64,000 nt of DNA, from NCBI RefSeq assembly GCF_001042485.2, contig NZ_LBMN02000012.1:124001-188000 (forward strand), given 5' to 3'. The stretch is from Bacillus paralicheniformis. GTDB taxonomy: Bacteria > Bacillota > Bacilli > Bacillales > Bacillaceae. The notes beneath the pieces are model-generated. The model was given only the letters and a program-made list of their open reading frames with translations. It was not told the origin of the DNA and searched no databases. Shown here in pieces: positions 1-7,750 of this stretch. Positions within the stretch are counted from its first letter, which is position 1, and the number at the start of each line of letters is the position of its first letter. The translations under genes were made by a program, and so were the position numbers.

Positions 1-194
1 CCGAGCATCGATAAAGTTTCGAGCCATGTATCGTGCTGGGCGACCAGATCGAACCCGCTTTTTCCGATAATAAGACCCATGATAATTTCAGCGACAACCA
101 CCGGTATGCTTAACCTGAAACGGTGCAGCAGGATGGGCGTTAAAAATGCGATAATCAGTACGACAACTAAAGATGAGACAGATGTGTGCTCCAT
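1..194 (-). CDS. yjbQ: CPA2-type Na+(K+)/H+ antiporter, N-terminal part
   Basis: Only the first 64 or so codons are in the window; the gene continues beyond base 1. The start is ATG at 194-192 behind GAGGAGG. The visible protein is a run of hydrophobic segments typical of the first helices of Kef/CPA2 monovalent cation:proton antiporters of the cell membrane. Its place next to prpE matches B. subtilis yjbQ. The identification rests on the N-terminus and the neighbour, so the family is likely but the exact substrate is not shown. Confidence 0.8.
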   Translation of the reverse strand, partial: MEHTSVSSLVVVLIIAFLTPILLHRFRLSIPVVVAEIIMGLIIGKSGFDLVAQHDTWLETLSML

Positions 195-458
195 AAACTG
201 GTACCTCCTCTAAAACCGGTTTCCGGGTATGATTAGCGTTCCCTTTTTTAAAAATAAAAGGGACATCTTTTTAGACATTTTCATGTGGGAAAAGAACCGT
301 CTGAACTCTTTTCTCACAGGTGTAAAAATCGATTTTAACAATGCTCGCTCAGAAAAAAAAGTAATATGCCTGATTTTCTCCGGCGAAAGTCGCTGAAGCT
401 TGATTTATATATGGACTGGGCAATGTATATACATACGCAGACAGGAGGCAGAAAACGC
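195..458. promoter_or_regulatory. Divergent intergenic region yjbQ/prpE
   Basis: 264 bases between divergent genes, so it must carry promoters for both. Two inverted repeats are visible: TCCCTTTT/AAAAGGGA at 240-247 and 256-263, and GTGGGAAAAGA/TCTTTTCTCAC at 285-295 and 307-317 (one mismatch). A self-complementary TGTATATACA lies just before the prpE ribosome binding site. I cannot assign a regulator to any of these. Confidence 0.4.
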
Positions 459-1199
459 ATGAAATATGATGTAATCGGCGATATTCACGGGTGCTATGAC
501 GAAATGATTGCGCTGATTGAAAAGCTCGGTTACTCGCTGTCATCGGGGTTTCCCGTTCATCCGGAAAACAGAACACTTGTCTTTCTCGGGGATTTAACAG
601 ACAGAGGGCCAAAATCGCTGGAGGTCGTTGAATTTGTAGGACGGGCCGTTGAAGAAGGAGCTGTGCGATATGTGCCCGGCAATCACTGCAATAAGCTGTA
701 CCGTTTTTTCAAAGGCAATCCGGTGAAGCTGCAGCACGGGCTGGAGACGACGGCGGCGGAATACAGAAACCTTCCGAAACATAAACAGAAGGATATCAGA
801 GACCTTTTCATGCGCCTTTATGAAAACGCCCCTCTTTATGAGATCCTGCATAACGGCGAACTTGTCGTCGCACATGCCGGCATCAAAGCGGAAGACATCG
901 GCAAAAAGCCTGTCGGAAAAGTAAAACAGTTTGTGCTATACGGAGATATTACAGGAGAAACGCTGCCTGACGGACGGCCGGTCAGGCGGGACTGGGCCGC
1001 TCATTACAAAGGCGATCCGTGGGTGGTGTACGGCCACACTCCTGTCAAACGTCCGCGAATGATACATCATACGATCAATATCGATACCGGTTGTGTATTC
1101 GGCAACAGGCTGACCGCTTTCAGATACCCCGAACTGACAACCGAATCTGTCCCCTCTTCATTGCCTTATGATGAGTCAAGATTCCGTATGGAGCCATAA
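459..1199 (+). CDS. prpE: Bis(5'-nucleosyl)-tetraphosphatase / protein phosphatase PrpE
   Basis: 246 aa. A PPP-family metallophosphoesterase carrying the three metal and phosphate-binding blocks in order: GDIHG near the N-terminus, GDLTDRGP, and GNHCNK, followed by the histidines of VAHAG and YGHTP. The B. subtilis orthologue hydrolyses diadenosine tetraphosphate and has tyrosine-phosphatase activity linked to spore germination. An upstream in-frame ATG exists at 366, but ATG 459 is preceded by ACAGGAGG at good spacing and starts directly at the [11 protein letters not shown] family N-terminus. Confidence 0.93.
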   Translation: MKYDVIGDIHGCYDEMIALIEKLGYSLSSGFPVHPENRTLVFLGDLTDRGPKSLEVVEFVGRAVEEGAVRYVPGNHCNKLYRFFKGNPVKLQHGLETTAAEYRNLPKHKQKDIRDLFMRLYENAPLYEILHNGELVVAHAGIKAEDIGKKPVGKVKQFVLYGDITGETLPDGRPVRRDWAAHYKGDPWVVYGHTPVKRPRMIHHTINIDTGCVFGNRLTAFRYPELTTESVPSSLPYDESRFRMEP

Positions 1200-1215
1200 A
1201 AAAAGAGAGCTTAAT

Positions 1216-2106
1216 TCAGCTCTCTATCAACTGACTCATATCATGCGGAACCGGCGCTTGAAACGTCAGCTCTTCCATTGTGAAGGGATGAAAAAACGTC
1301 AGCGTCTCACTGTGGAGCGCCTGCCGATTGATGAAGCCACGGGTTCCTCCGTACAGCGTATCACCGCACAAAGGATATCCGATATGACTCATGTGAACTC
1401 GGATCTGATGGGTTCTCCCGGTTTCCAGACGGATGGAGACATCCGTCATACCGCTGAAGCGCCTGTTCACCCAAAAATGCGTCACCGCTTTTTGCCCGTC
1501 GGGGATCACCGCACGCTCGATGATGCTCGATGATTTTCTGCCGATTGGCGCATCGATCGTTCCCTGCTCTTCTGCGATCAAACCGTGGACGACCGCCCGA
1601 TATTGCCGTTTGACGGCTCCCTTTTTTTGCAGTCCCGATAAAAGCGAGTGGGCGAAGCGGTGCTTGGCTACAAGCATGACACCCGATGTGTCGCGGTCAA
1701 GCCTGCTCACCAGGTGAACGGTCGCGCGCACGCCCGTCCGCTGGTAATAATGAATCAGACCGTTCGCCAAGCTGCCTGATGGATGCTCGCGCGAGGGAAT
1801 CGACGACAGGCATGGCTGTTTATTTAATACGAGGACATGGTCATCTTCGAACAAAATATCAAGCGGAATTTCTTCCGGGCGCAAAGATTCGCTCATTTTT
1901 TCCGGAGGGAACTGTATGACGAGCTCGTCCCCTTTTTGAAGAACGTATCTGACCGTTACATGCCCGCCGTTTACCAAAAGATCCCCGCCGCCGAATTTGA
2001 TGTCCGTCAGCATCCTTTTTGAAATGCCCAGCCGCTGGACGTATTCTTTCAAAAGAACCCCGCTGTCCTCTTCTGTTATGATCTGTTTCATCAAAAAATC
2101 GCTCAC
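1216..2106 (-). CDS. yjbO: RluA/RluD-family RNA pseudouridine synthase
   Basis: 296 aa. Contains the catalytic RLDRDTSG block, in which the Asp is the nucleophile of RluA-family enzymes, and the downstream LETGRTHQIRVH segment, with an S4-like N-terminal region. It is predicted to convert uridine to pseudouridine in rRNA; the target site is not evident. An in-frame reading extends up to 2214 inside nadF, but GTG at 2106 sits six bases after AGGAAGG and 11 bases after the nadF stop, so it is the better start. Last gene of a sasB-nadF-yjbO cluster. Confidence 0.88.
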   Translation of the reverse strand: MSDFLMKQIITEEDSGVLLKEYVQRLGISKRMLTDIKFGGGDLLVNGGHVTVRYVLQKGDELVIQFPPEKMSESLRPEEIPLDILFEDDHVLVLNKQPCLSSIPSREHPSGSLANGLIHYYQRTGVRATVHLVSRLDRDTSGVMLVAKHRFAHSLLSGLQKKGAVKRQYRAVVHGLIAEEQGTIDAPIGRKSSSIIERAVIPDGQKAVTHFWVNRRFSGMTDVSIRLETGRTHQIRVHMSHIGYPLCGDTLYGGTRGFINRQALHSETLTFFHPFTMEELTFQAPVPHDMSQLIES

Positions 2107-2117
2107 AGCAAACCTTC

Positions 2118-2918
2118 CTATTCTCCTTTTCCGATAAAGGAATCCTGGACCCTTTTCCAAAACGGAAACGGCCGAAAGCGGGCAAACCTGATATTTTCGT
2201 TTGCGACGCGGCATTGAATTGACTTGACGTCTTTATGCAGCAATGTCAAATGGTCAATCGCGACTTGAAACGTCACATCATTAATCGGTTTAATTAAACA
2301 AGTGTGGTGCTCAGGCAGAATGAGCGGCGATCCGACCGTCCGAAACACCCGGTTGTTGATCGACGCCATTTCAGCCAGCTGGACCGCTCTGATGGACGGA
2401 TGAATAATCGCACCGCCGAGCGCCTTGTTATATGCCGTGCTTCCCGATGGGGTCGATAAGCAAAGGCCGTCGCCGCGGAACGTTTCGAAAAGTTCCCCTT
2501 TAATTTCGACATCTGTCACAAGCGTCCCTTCGATGCTCTTGATCGTACATTCGTTCAGCGCCAAATATCTCGCTTCATCGCTGCCGTCATTGTAGCGGAC
2601 GATAACTTCCAAAACCGGATATTCAACAATTTGATACGGCGTTTTCGCAATCGCGATTACGAGTTTTTCAATCTCGGTCGGCACCCAGTCGGCATAAAAG
2701 CCGAGATGTCCTGTATGAACCCCGACAAAGGCCGTTTTGTCGAGGCGGCCGCTGTATTTGTGAAATGCGTATAAAAGCGTTCCGTCACCACCGACGGAAA
2801 TGACGATATCCGGCTCTTCTTCATCGCATTCAAGACCGAAGTCGAGCAGATATGTTTGAATTTTGCTTTTTAATGAATCGGAAACATCATTTCCTTTGGA
2901 CGATACCGCAAACTTCAT
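2118..2918 (-). CDS. nadF: NAD kinase
   Basis: 266 aa from the second of two adjacent ATG codons (2921 and 2918). The second gives MKFAVSSKG, the usual N-terminus, and better spacing from AAAGGAG. The protein has the GGDGT nucleotide-binding motif in [14 protein letters not shown] and the [21 protein letters not shown] region of the NAD kinase fold. It phosphorylates NAD to NADP in the cytoplasm. It follows sasB by 18 bases and precedes yjbO by 11 bases, so the three are probably cotranscribed, as in B. subtilis. Confidence 0.96.
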   Translation of the reverse strand: MKFAVSSKGNDVSDSLKSKIQTYLLDFGLECDEEEPDIVISVGGDGTLLYAFHKYSGRLDKTAFVGVHTGHLGFYADWVPTEIEKLVIAIAKTPYQIVEYPVLEVIVRYNDGSDEARYLALNECTIKSIEGTLVTDVEIKGELFETFRGDGLCLSTPSGSTAYNKALGGAIIHPSIRAVQLAEMASINNRVFRTVGSPLILPEHHTCLIKPINDVTFQVAIDHLTLLHKDVKSIQCRVANENIRFARFRPFPFWKRVQDSFIGKGE

Positions 2919-2936
2919 CATTCCATCTCCTTTCCC

Positions 2937-3572
2937 CTAACCGTCATCCTCATCCTTTTTCTTGCGTGAAAATGCCACGTGAGCCTCCTGAATCTCGCCC
3001 CTGATCTCGGACATTTCCATATCGAGCCTTGATGCTGCTTCAGAAGCTCTTTGAAGCCTTAATTTTACTTTTTCCGGAATGTTGCCGCTGTATTTATAAT
3101 TTAAAGAATGTTCGATTGTCGCCCAAAAATTCATCGCCAGCGTCCGGATTTGAATTTCAACCAAAATCTGTTTTTCCCCGTTGATTGTCTGCAAAGGGTA
3201 CAGCACGACGAGGTGGTAGGAGCGGTAGCCGCTCTCTTTATGTTCCGCGATATAGTCGCGCTTATCCACGACCGTGAAGTCCTTTCTCGCCAGAAGCATA
3301 TCGACGACAATGCGAATATCCTCAAAAAATTGGCACATGATTCTGAGCCCGGCAATATCTTGCATGCTTTCAATGTTGTGCAGAGGAATGTTTTTCCGCT
3401 TGGCCTTCTCAAGAATACTCGGAACAGGCTTCACCCGCCCTGTCACGAATTCGATCGGCGAATGTTCCTCCTCGTATTCGTAAAGGGTCCGGATCCCTTT
3501 CAGCTTCACTTTCAGCTCTTCAACAGCCTGCCGGTACGGCGCTAAAAATTGCTCCCATTGTTTTTCGTCCAT
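2937..3572 (-). CDS. sasB: Small alarmone synthetase 1 (GTP pyrophosphokinase)
   Basis: 211 aa. A single RelA/SpoT synthetase domain with no hydrolase or regulatory domain, as in RelQ/SAS1 proteins. Recognisable blocks are EFVTGRVKPVPSILEK, DIAGLRIMCQF, EHKESGYRSYH and VEIQIRTLAMNFWATIEHSLNYK in sequence order. It makes (p)ppGpp from ATP and GDP or GTP. In the family the enzyme is a tetramer activated by pppGpp and transcribed from stress-responsive promoters. Start ATG 3572 behind GGGGGAAGG. Confidence 0.95.
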   Translation of the reverse strand: MDEKQWEQFLAPYRQAVEELKVKLKGIRTLYEYEEEHSPIEFVTGRVKPVPSILEKAKRKNIPLHNIESMQDIAGLRIMCQFFEDIRIVVDMLLARKDFTVVDKRDYIAEHKESGYRSYHLVVLYPLQTINGEKQILVEIQIRTLAMNFWATIEHSLNYKYSGNIPEKVKLRLQRASEAASRLDMEMSEIRGEIQEAHVAFSRKKKDEDDG

Positions 3573-3603
3573 AAACCTTCCCCCAATTTCATCGCCTTTT
3601 TTT

Positions 3604-3969
3604 CTAGAGGAATATCCGTTTCACTCTCTCTTCCATTTCTTCGCCATAATTTGCATTATCTTTAATATTCTCTATTAAATATCCGAGCTCATCATGGAAC
3701 CCGTTAAGCTCCAGCTCCGTGTTTCCGATATGTAAAAACACAGGAAGATTGGCGTCGAGGGCCGCTTTAAGATCGGACCAGATGCCTTCGTTTAAAATGA
3801 CGTATTCAAAGGAATCGTCCTGTTCAAGTATGTATACAAATGCAAAATGATCGGAGTCTGTCAGCATGCGTTCGGCCGGTTTCCGCTCCGCTCCGTCATT
3901 GATTTCGCTGGTCAACACCAGCCGGTCGTTTCGCAGATTGGCTTCTGTAATCTCAATTCTGTTCTGCAT
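3604..3969 (-). CDS. yjbL: YjbL, UPF0738 family protein
   Basis: 121 aa, acidic, no signal peptide or membrane segment. It matches my recollection of YjbL in B. subtilis, a family without an assigned function. It is divergently placed from yjbK and starts at ATG 3969 after a GGAGAG-type site. Nothing in the sequence suggests a catalytic motif. Confidence 0.82.
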   Translation of the reverse strand: MQNRIEITEANLRNDRLVLTSEINDGAERKPAERMLTDSDHFAFVYILEQDDSFEYVILNEGIWSDLKAALDANLPVFLHIGNTELELNGFHDELGYLIENIKDNANYGEEMEERVKRIFL

Positions 3970-4099
3970 AATGCTCTCCTTTACAATAAAAGTACAGATT
4001 CATTTTATCATATCAGCTTCAATATTGATAAACGTTCCTTCTCAAGAGATAATAAGGAAAATGCAATTTTACCAGCTGAGAGGATGAAAAAATTAAAGA

Positions 4100-4672
4100 A
4101 TGAGCCAGGAACTTGAAATCGAATTTAAAAATATGCTGACAAAAAAAGAATTTGAGAAAATCAAATCATATTATCAATTTACTTCCGAGCAATTTGTTAT
4201 ACAAAAAAACCATTATTACGATACGTCCTCCTTTTCTTTAAAAGAAAAAGGAGCGGCTTTAAGAATTCGCGAAAAACAGCAGCGATATGTACTGACATTA
4301 AAAGAGCCGGCACCTGTAGGTCTGATGGAAACCCACCAGGAGCTGACCGGGAATCCCGAATTTGAAACGTTCACGATTCCGCATGGACCGGTATACGATC
4401 GCCTGAAGCGCCTCGGCATTCAACCGGACGAGCTCATCCTTTTCGGAACGCTTGCGACAAGCCGTGCAGAAAAAAAATTGCCGCAGGGCTTAATTGTTTT
4501 GGATCACAGCCGATACTTAATGGTAGAAGACTTTGAAGTTGAATTCGAAGTGACAGACTATGAACGCGGAAAACGGGATTTCTCTGAACTGCTGAAATCG
4601 TTCGGCATCCCTGAGCGTGAAACCAAAAATAAAATCGTCCGATTTTATGAACAAAAACTTAAAGATCAATAA
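4100..4672 (+). CDS. yjbK: YjbK, CYTH-domain (triphosphate tunnel metalloenzyme-like) protein
   Basis: 190 aa. The N-terminus has the ELEIEFKNML signature (ExExK pattern) of the CYTH superfamily, followed by the alternating charged strands RIREKQQRYVLTLKEP and VEDFEVEFEVTDYERGKRDF that form the anionic tunnel in these proteins. A role on a triphosphate or polyphosphate substrate is expected from the family; the substrate of YjbK is not shown by sequence. The RBS is weak: GAGAGGA lies about 17 bases before the ATG. Confidence 0.88.
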   Translation: MSQELEIEFKNMLTKKEFEKIKSYYQFTSEQFVIQKNHYYDTSSFSLKEKGAALRIREKQQRYVLTLKEPAPVGLMETHQELTGNPEFETFTIPHGPVYDRLKRLGIQPDELILFGTLATSRAEKKLPQGLIVLDHSRYLMVEDFEVEFEVTDYERGKRDFSELLKSFGIPERETKNKIVRFYEQKLKDQ

Positions 4673-4684
4673 GGTGGGAAAACA

Positions 4685-5338
4685 ATGAACGTCAACCATT
4701 TGGCCGCCCTCTTGGAACTCCAGGCGATACGGTCGTTTTATCCGGCTTCAGACAGCGGTCCCGAAGATGCTGGTTTTGATTTCAGCTCGATTTTAAACCA
4801 ATATTTAAGCAATGTCGGCGGTTTGGAGTCTTCACAGCCCGCGGTTGTTCCGGCCGTGTCGACAGGGTCTCAGCTCCAGGCGCCGCTGACAGCCGAAAAG
4901 CCTGCGGCAATTGCGGCCGTCCCATCTGCCGCAGCGAAACCCGTCTCTTTCGGCGGCCAAAATCAGAGCATTGACCAGATCATCAAAAACGCCGCAGAAA
5001 AATACGGAGTCGATGAGAAGCTGATTCATGCCGTCGTCAAGCAGGAATCGCGCTACCAGGAAAAAGCGGTCAGCCCGGCCGGCGCCATGGGCCTGATGCA
5101 GCTCATGCCGTCAACGGCGAAAGCGCTCGGCGTGAATAACGCTTTTGACCCCGTACAAAATATAGAAGGCGGAACAAAATACTTAAAGCAGATGCTCGAT
5201 AAATACAGCGGGAATGTGAACCTCGCATTAGCGGCCTACAATGCCGGACCGGGAAATGTCCAAAAATACGGAGGCATTCCCCCTTTTAAAGAAACGCAAA
5301 ATTATGTAAAAAGAATCACCTCAAATTACTATGCTTAA
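4685..5338 (+). CDS. cwlQ: Lytic transglycosylase CwlQ (SLT domain)
   Basis: 217 aa. An Ala/Pro-rich N-terminal half of about 90 residues precedes an SLT/Slt70-type domain with the catalytic glutamate in VKQESRYQ, then [16 protein letters not shown] and [14 protein letters not shown]. It cleaves the glycan strands of peptidoglycan; the B. subtilis orthologue is reported to have both muramidase and transglycosylase activity. No typical signal peptide is apparent at the N-terminus. It starts 12 bases after the yjbK stop, with GGTGGG as RBS, so it is likely cotranscribed with yjbK. Confidence 0.92.
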   Translation: MNVNHLAALLELQAIRSFYPASDSGPEDAGFDFSSILNQYLSNVGGLESSQPAVVPAVSTGSQLQAPLTAEKPAAIAAVPSAAAKPVSFGGQNQSIDQIIKNAAEKYGVDEKLIHAVVKQESRYQEKAVSPAGAMGLMQLMPSTAKALGVNNAFDPVQNIEGGTKYLKQMLDKYSGNVNLALAAYNAGPGNVQKYGGIPPFKETQNYVKRITSNYYA

Positions 5339-5562
5339 GCCGGAAAGGATGCTTTCCGGCTCAGATTGTTGACAAAATCCCAAAACGACTTTTAGTTTTG
5401 GGATTTTGTCATCCTTTCAGCGTGATTGAAAACCCTTGCAGTCTAGGAAGGCCGAGCATCGGAGCGAATGTTGGAATTCGTGAGCACCGACGCGCAGGCC
5501 TGACAACGAATGCGAGGGTTTGTCGACACGCTGAGCTGGAAAGGACGCTTTCCGGCTTTTTT
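5338..5562 (+). repeat. Duplicated terminator hairpin enclosing a structured intergenic repeat
   Basis: The hairpin GCCGGAAAGGATGCTTTCCGGC at 5338-5360 lacks a T tract; a near copy at 5534-5557 differs at two positions and is followed by six Ts. Between them lie a perfect 16-bp stem (5371-5386 with 5395-5410, loop GACTTTTA) and a 118-bp unit bounded by 24-nt imperfect inverted repeats (5417-5440 and 5511-5534, outer TCAGCGTG/CACGCTGA). GAAAGGATG at 5343 also pairs with CATCCTTTC at 5410. This looks like a small palindromic element inserted in the cwlQ terminator. Open reading frames across it are not convincing. Confidence 0.7.
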
Positions 5563-5816
5563 GTCCGCATTTACTTCCTCTTTGATCCTCCCGGTATTAA
5601 AAATACACATTTAAGAAGCGAATATGATATGATATTTGAAACAAAATCAGCGATTTTCGCCCGCAGGCAGAAGTCGGTTTGTTTGTAGAAATGGAACGAG
5701 GTTGCTAAAATAAGTATATACAATCGTGAAATAATAAATGATGCACAAGATAAATATTTTTTTGCGATAGGAATCGGTATATTTTCCTATTAGCCATATT
5801 AAAAGGAGTAGTCAAC
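5563..5816 (+). promoter_or_regulatory. Region upstream of yjbI
   Basis: AT-rich non-coding sequence that must hold the yjbI-spxH promoter. The RBS AAAAGGAG lies at about 5802-5809. I see no clear operator or riboswitch. Confidence 0.35.
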
Positions 5817-6215
5817 ATGGGACAATCGTTTAACGCACCTTATGAAGCGATTGGAGAAGAGCTTCTATCGCAACTTGTTGATACTTTTTATGAGCGTGTA
5901 AAGCGGCATCCGCTGCTCTACCCGATTTTTCCGGACGACTTAACGGAAACGGCAAGAAAACAGAAGCAATTTTTAACGCAATATTTAGGCGGTCCGCCGC
6001 TTTATACAGAAGAACACGGACACCCGATGCTGAGGGCGCGGCACCTGCCGTTTCCAATCACACCGGAACGGGCGGACGCATGGCTTTCGTGTATGAAAGA
6101 GGCAATGGATCATGTCGGTTTAAAGGGCGAAATAAGGGAATTTCTTTTTGAAAGGCTGACATTGACAGCCAGACATATGGTAAATCAGCCTAAAATGGAG
6201 GATGGTTCACATTGA
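5817..6215 (+). CDS. yjbI: Group II truncated hemoglobin
   Basis: 132 aa, the normal size for a 2-on-2 globin. It contains the distal region FYERVKRHPLLYPIFPDDL, the FLTQYLGGPPLYTEEHGHPMLRARHLPF segment characteristic of group II truncated hemoglobins with the proximal histidine, and WLSCMKEAMD. It binds heme and O2 in the cytoplasm. Its stop codon overlaps the spxH start by four bases, so the two are translationally coupled, an arrangement conserved in Bacillus. Confidence 0.94.
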   Translation: MGQSFNAPYEAIGEELLSQLVDTFYERVKRHPLLYPIFPDDLTETARKQKQFLTQYLGGPPLYTEEHGHPMLRARHLPFPITPERADAWLSCMKEAMDHVGLKGEIREFLFERLTLTARHMVNQPKMEDGSH

Positions 6216-7114
6216 CACTAAATCAGCGTGACCAATTTTTCTTCCATTGCCATGGACATCCGCAAAAACCGATGGAAATTTATATGTTTGTCGACCCTTT
6301 GTCTCCCGAATGCTGGGCTTTGGAGCCGGCGATCAAAAAGTTGAAAATCCGCTACGGCCGTTTTTTCACACTAAGGATCATCGCCGCATGCAGCATCACA
6401 GCGCTGAACGTTCAGAAACGTAAAAAGCACCGCCTCGCAGAGGCATGGGAAAAGATCGCATGCAGATCAGGCATGTCTTGTGACGGGACGCTCCTGCATG
6501 ACAAAGCGCTCTCCGCACCATACCTCGCTTCACTCGCTTTAAAAGCGGCGGAACTGCAAGGCAGAAAAGCAGGGCTGCAGTTTTTGAGATGCATGCAGGA
6601 AAGCCTGTTTCTCAATCGGCAGGATATCACCGAAGAACAGGTGCTGCTGGCGATCGCAGAGCATACACAGCTCGATCTGGAGGAATTTAAAAGGGATCTT
6701 CATTCGCAGAGCGCCGTGAAAGCCCTGCAATGCGATTTGAAAATCGCTGCCGAAATGGAAGTGGCATCTGTCCCGACTCTTACGTTTTTTAACAGTCTCC
6801 GCGAAGGAGAAGGCTTAAAAGTAACCGGAAATTATTCATACGAGATTTACGAAGAAATATTGTTTGAGATGCTCGGTGATGAGCCGAAGCCTTCACAAAC
6901 ACCTCCGCTCGAACTTTTTATCGAATACTTTCAATTTGTAGCCGACAAAGAAATTGCCGTCGTTTACGACTGGACGCTGGAAGAGGTGGAACGGGAAATG
7001 AAAAAGCTCGCGTTCGCCCGCAAAGTCGAAAGAGTGGAAGCGAAACACGGCATGTTCTGGCGCTATATAAACGGACATCATGATGCCGGACCGCTTTATC
7101 AATGCGAAAAATAG
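6212..7114 (+). CDS. spxH: ClpXP adaptor SpxH (YjbH)
   Basis: 300 aa from TTG 6212 behind ATGGAGG. A DsbA/thioredoxin-fold protein without a CxxC pair. It presents Spx to ClpXP for degradation under non-stress conditions. The His/Cys-rich N-terminus (HCHGH) fits the zinc-binding, redox-sensitive segment described for this family, and it is followed by IYMFVDPLSPECW. The substrate gene, spx, lies at 19901-20296 in this window. Overlaps yjbI by four bases. Confidence 0.94.
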   Translation: MTLNQRDQFFFHCHGHPQKPMEIYMFVDPLSPECWALEPAIKKLKIRYGRFFTLRIIAACSITALNVQKRKKHRLAEAWEKIACRSGMSCDGTLLHDKALSAPYLASLALKAAELQGRKAGLQFLRCMQESLFLNRQDITEEQVLLAIAEHTQLDLEEFKRDLHSQSAVKALQCDLKIAAEMEVASVPTLTFFNSLREGEGLKVTGNYSYEIYEEILFEMLGDEPKPSQTPPLELFIEYFQFVADKEIAVVYDWTLEEVEREMKKLAFARKVERVEAKHGMFWRYINGHHDAGPLYQCEK

Positions 7115-7139
7115 CACGGGTTTCTCCCGTGTTTTTTTT
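7115..7139 (+). terminator. Terminator of yjbI-spxH
   Basis: CACGGG/CCCGTG stem (7115-7120, 7126-7131) followed by eight Ts, immediately after the spxH stop. Confidence 0.9.
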
Positions 7140-7525
7140 CGCGCTAAAACGAACGCACGTTCCTATTTGAAGCAGTAAGAAACCGCGCCGGGATAAGCGC
7201 GGTTTCTAATTATGTCTTAACGACAACAAAGGGGATGGGAGAAATTTTTCACGGTCAAACAAAGGGGTAAATGTTTGTTTGTGATCAATTTCACATCTTT
7301 ATAATATCAAATCATGTCGAGTTTTGACAACTGATTTCATTAGTTTTCACATTTTTGTCACAAAAACATAAAAAATAGATGTCCATCATATGATCAAAGT
7401 AACAAAGAAAACGAGCCCACCGCACGTTGCCATACCGCGATTTATGCGAACTGGCGCCCGGTTTTGCTGCCTTTTTGCGCCTCGTCTCCCCCTGTGAAAT
7501 TTTATCAGTCCTTAGGAGGGTTTTT
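7140..7525. other. Non-coding stretch between spxH and yizD
   Basis: No credible gene. It contains one perfect 11-bp hairpin (AGAAACCGCGC at 7178-7188 with GCGCGGTTTCT at 7197-7207) without a T tract on either side, so it is not an ordinary terminator. The part from 7260 to 7420 is AT-rich and presumably carries the yizD promoter. Confidence 0.5.
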
Positions 7526-7693
7526 ATGCTTCAGATCATTTTAGGACTTGCATCAATATTATTTTTTTTCGTCTTGAATATTTTAGGTATGATGAATATG
7601 TTTCCCCTTTATATTACGTCCCCTCTCTTATTTATATCAATCCTTTTTACGCTCAGCCGCCTCAACCACCGTAAAACATTTAAAGGTTTTTGA
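7526..7693 (+). CDS. yizD: Small membrane protein YizD
   Basis: 55 aa, almost entirely hydrophobic, with two predicted membrane segments (about residues 3-22 and 24-43) and a short basic tail (RLNHRKTFKGF). ATG 7526 follows AGGAGGG at ideal spacing; the longer in-frame reading from 7427 has no RBS. The position next to spxH agrees with B. subtilis yizD. No function known. Confidence 0.72.
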   Translation: MLQIILGLASILFFFVLNILGMMNMFPLYITSPLLFISILFTLSRLNHRKTFKGF

Positions 7694-7707
7694 CCTCATC
7701 GAAAACA

Positions 7708-7732
7708 AGGCTGCCGGTATAACCGGCAGCCT
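7708..7732. terminator. Bidirectional terminator yizD/pepF
   Basis: Perfect 11-bp stem AGGCTGCCGGT/ACCGGCAGCCT with a 3-nt loop between convergent genes. T-rich but not a clean T run on either strand. Confidence 0.65.
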
Positions 7733-7750
7733 CTTCTATATACTCGCCTA

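Noticed and set aside
5398..5688. 96-aa open frame across the intergenic repeat
   Set aside because: No RBS, composition follows the palindromic repeat, and it runs through the terminator; not a gene.
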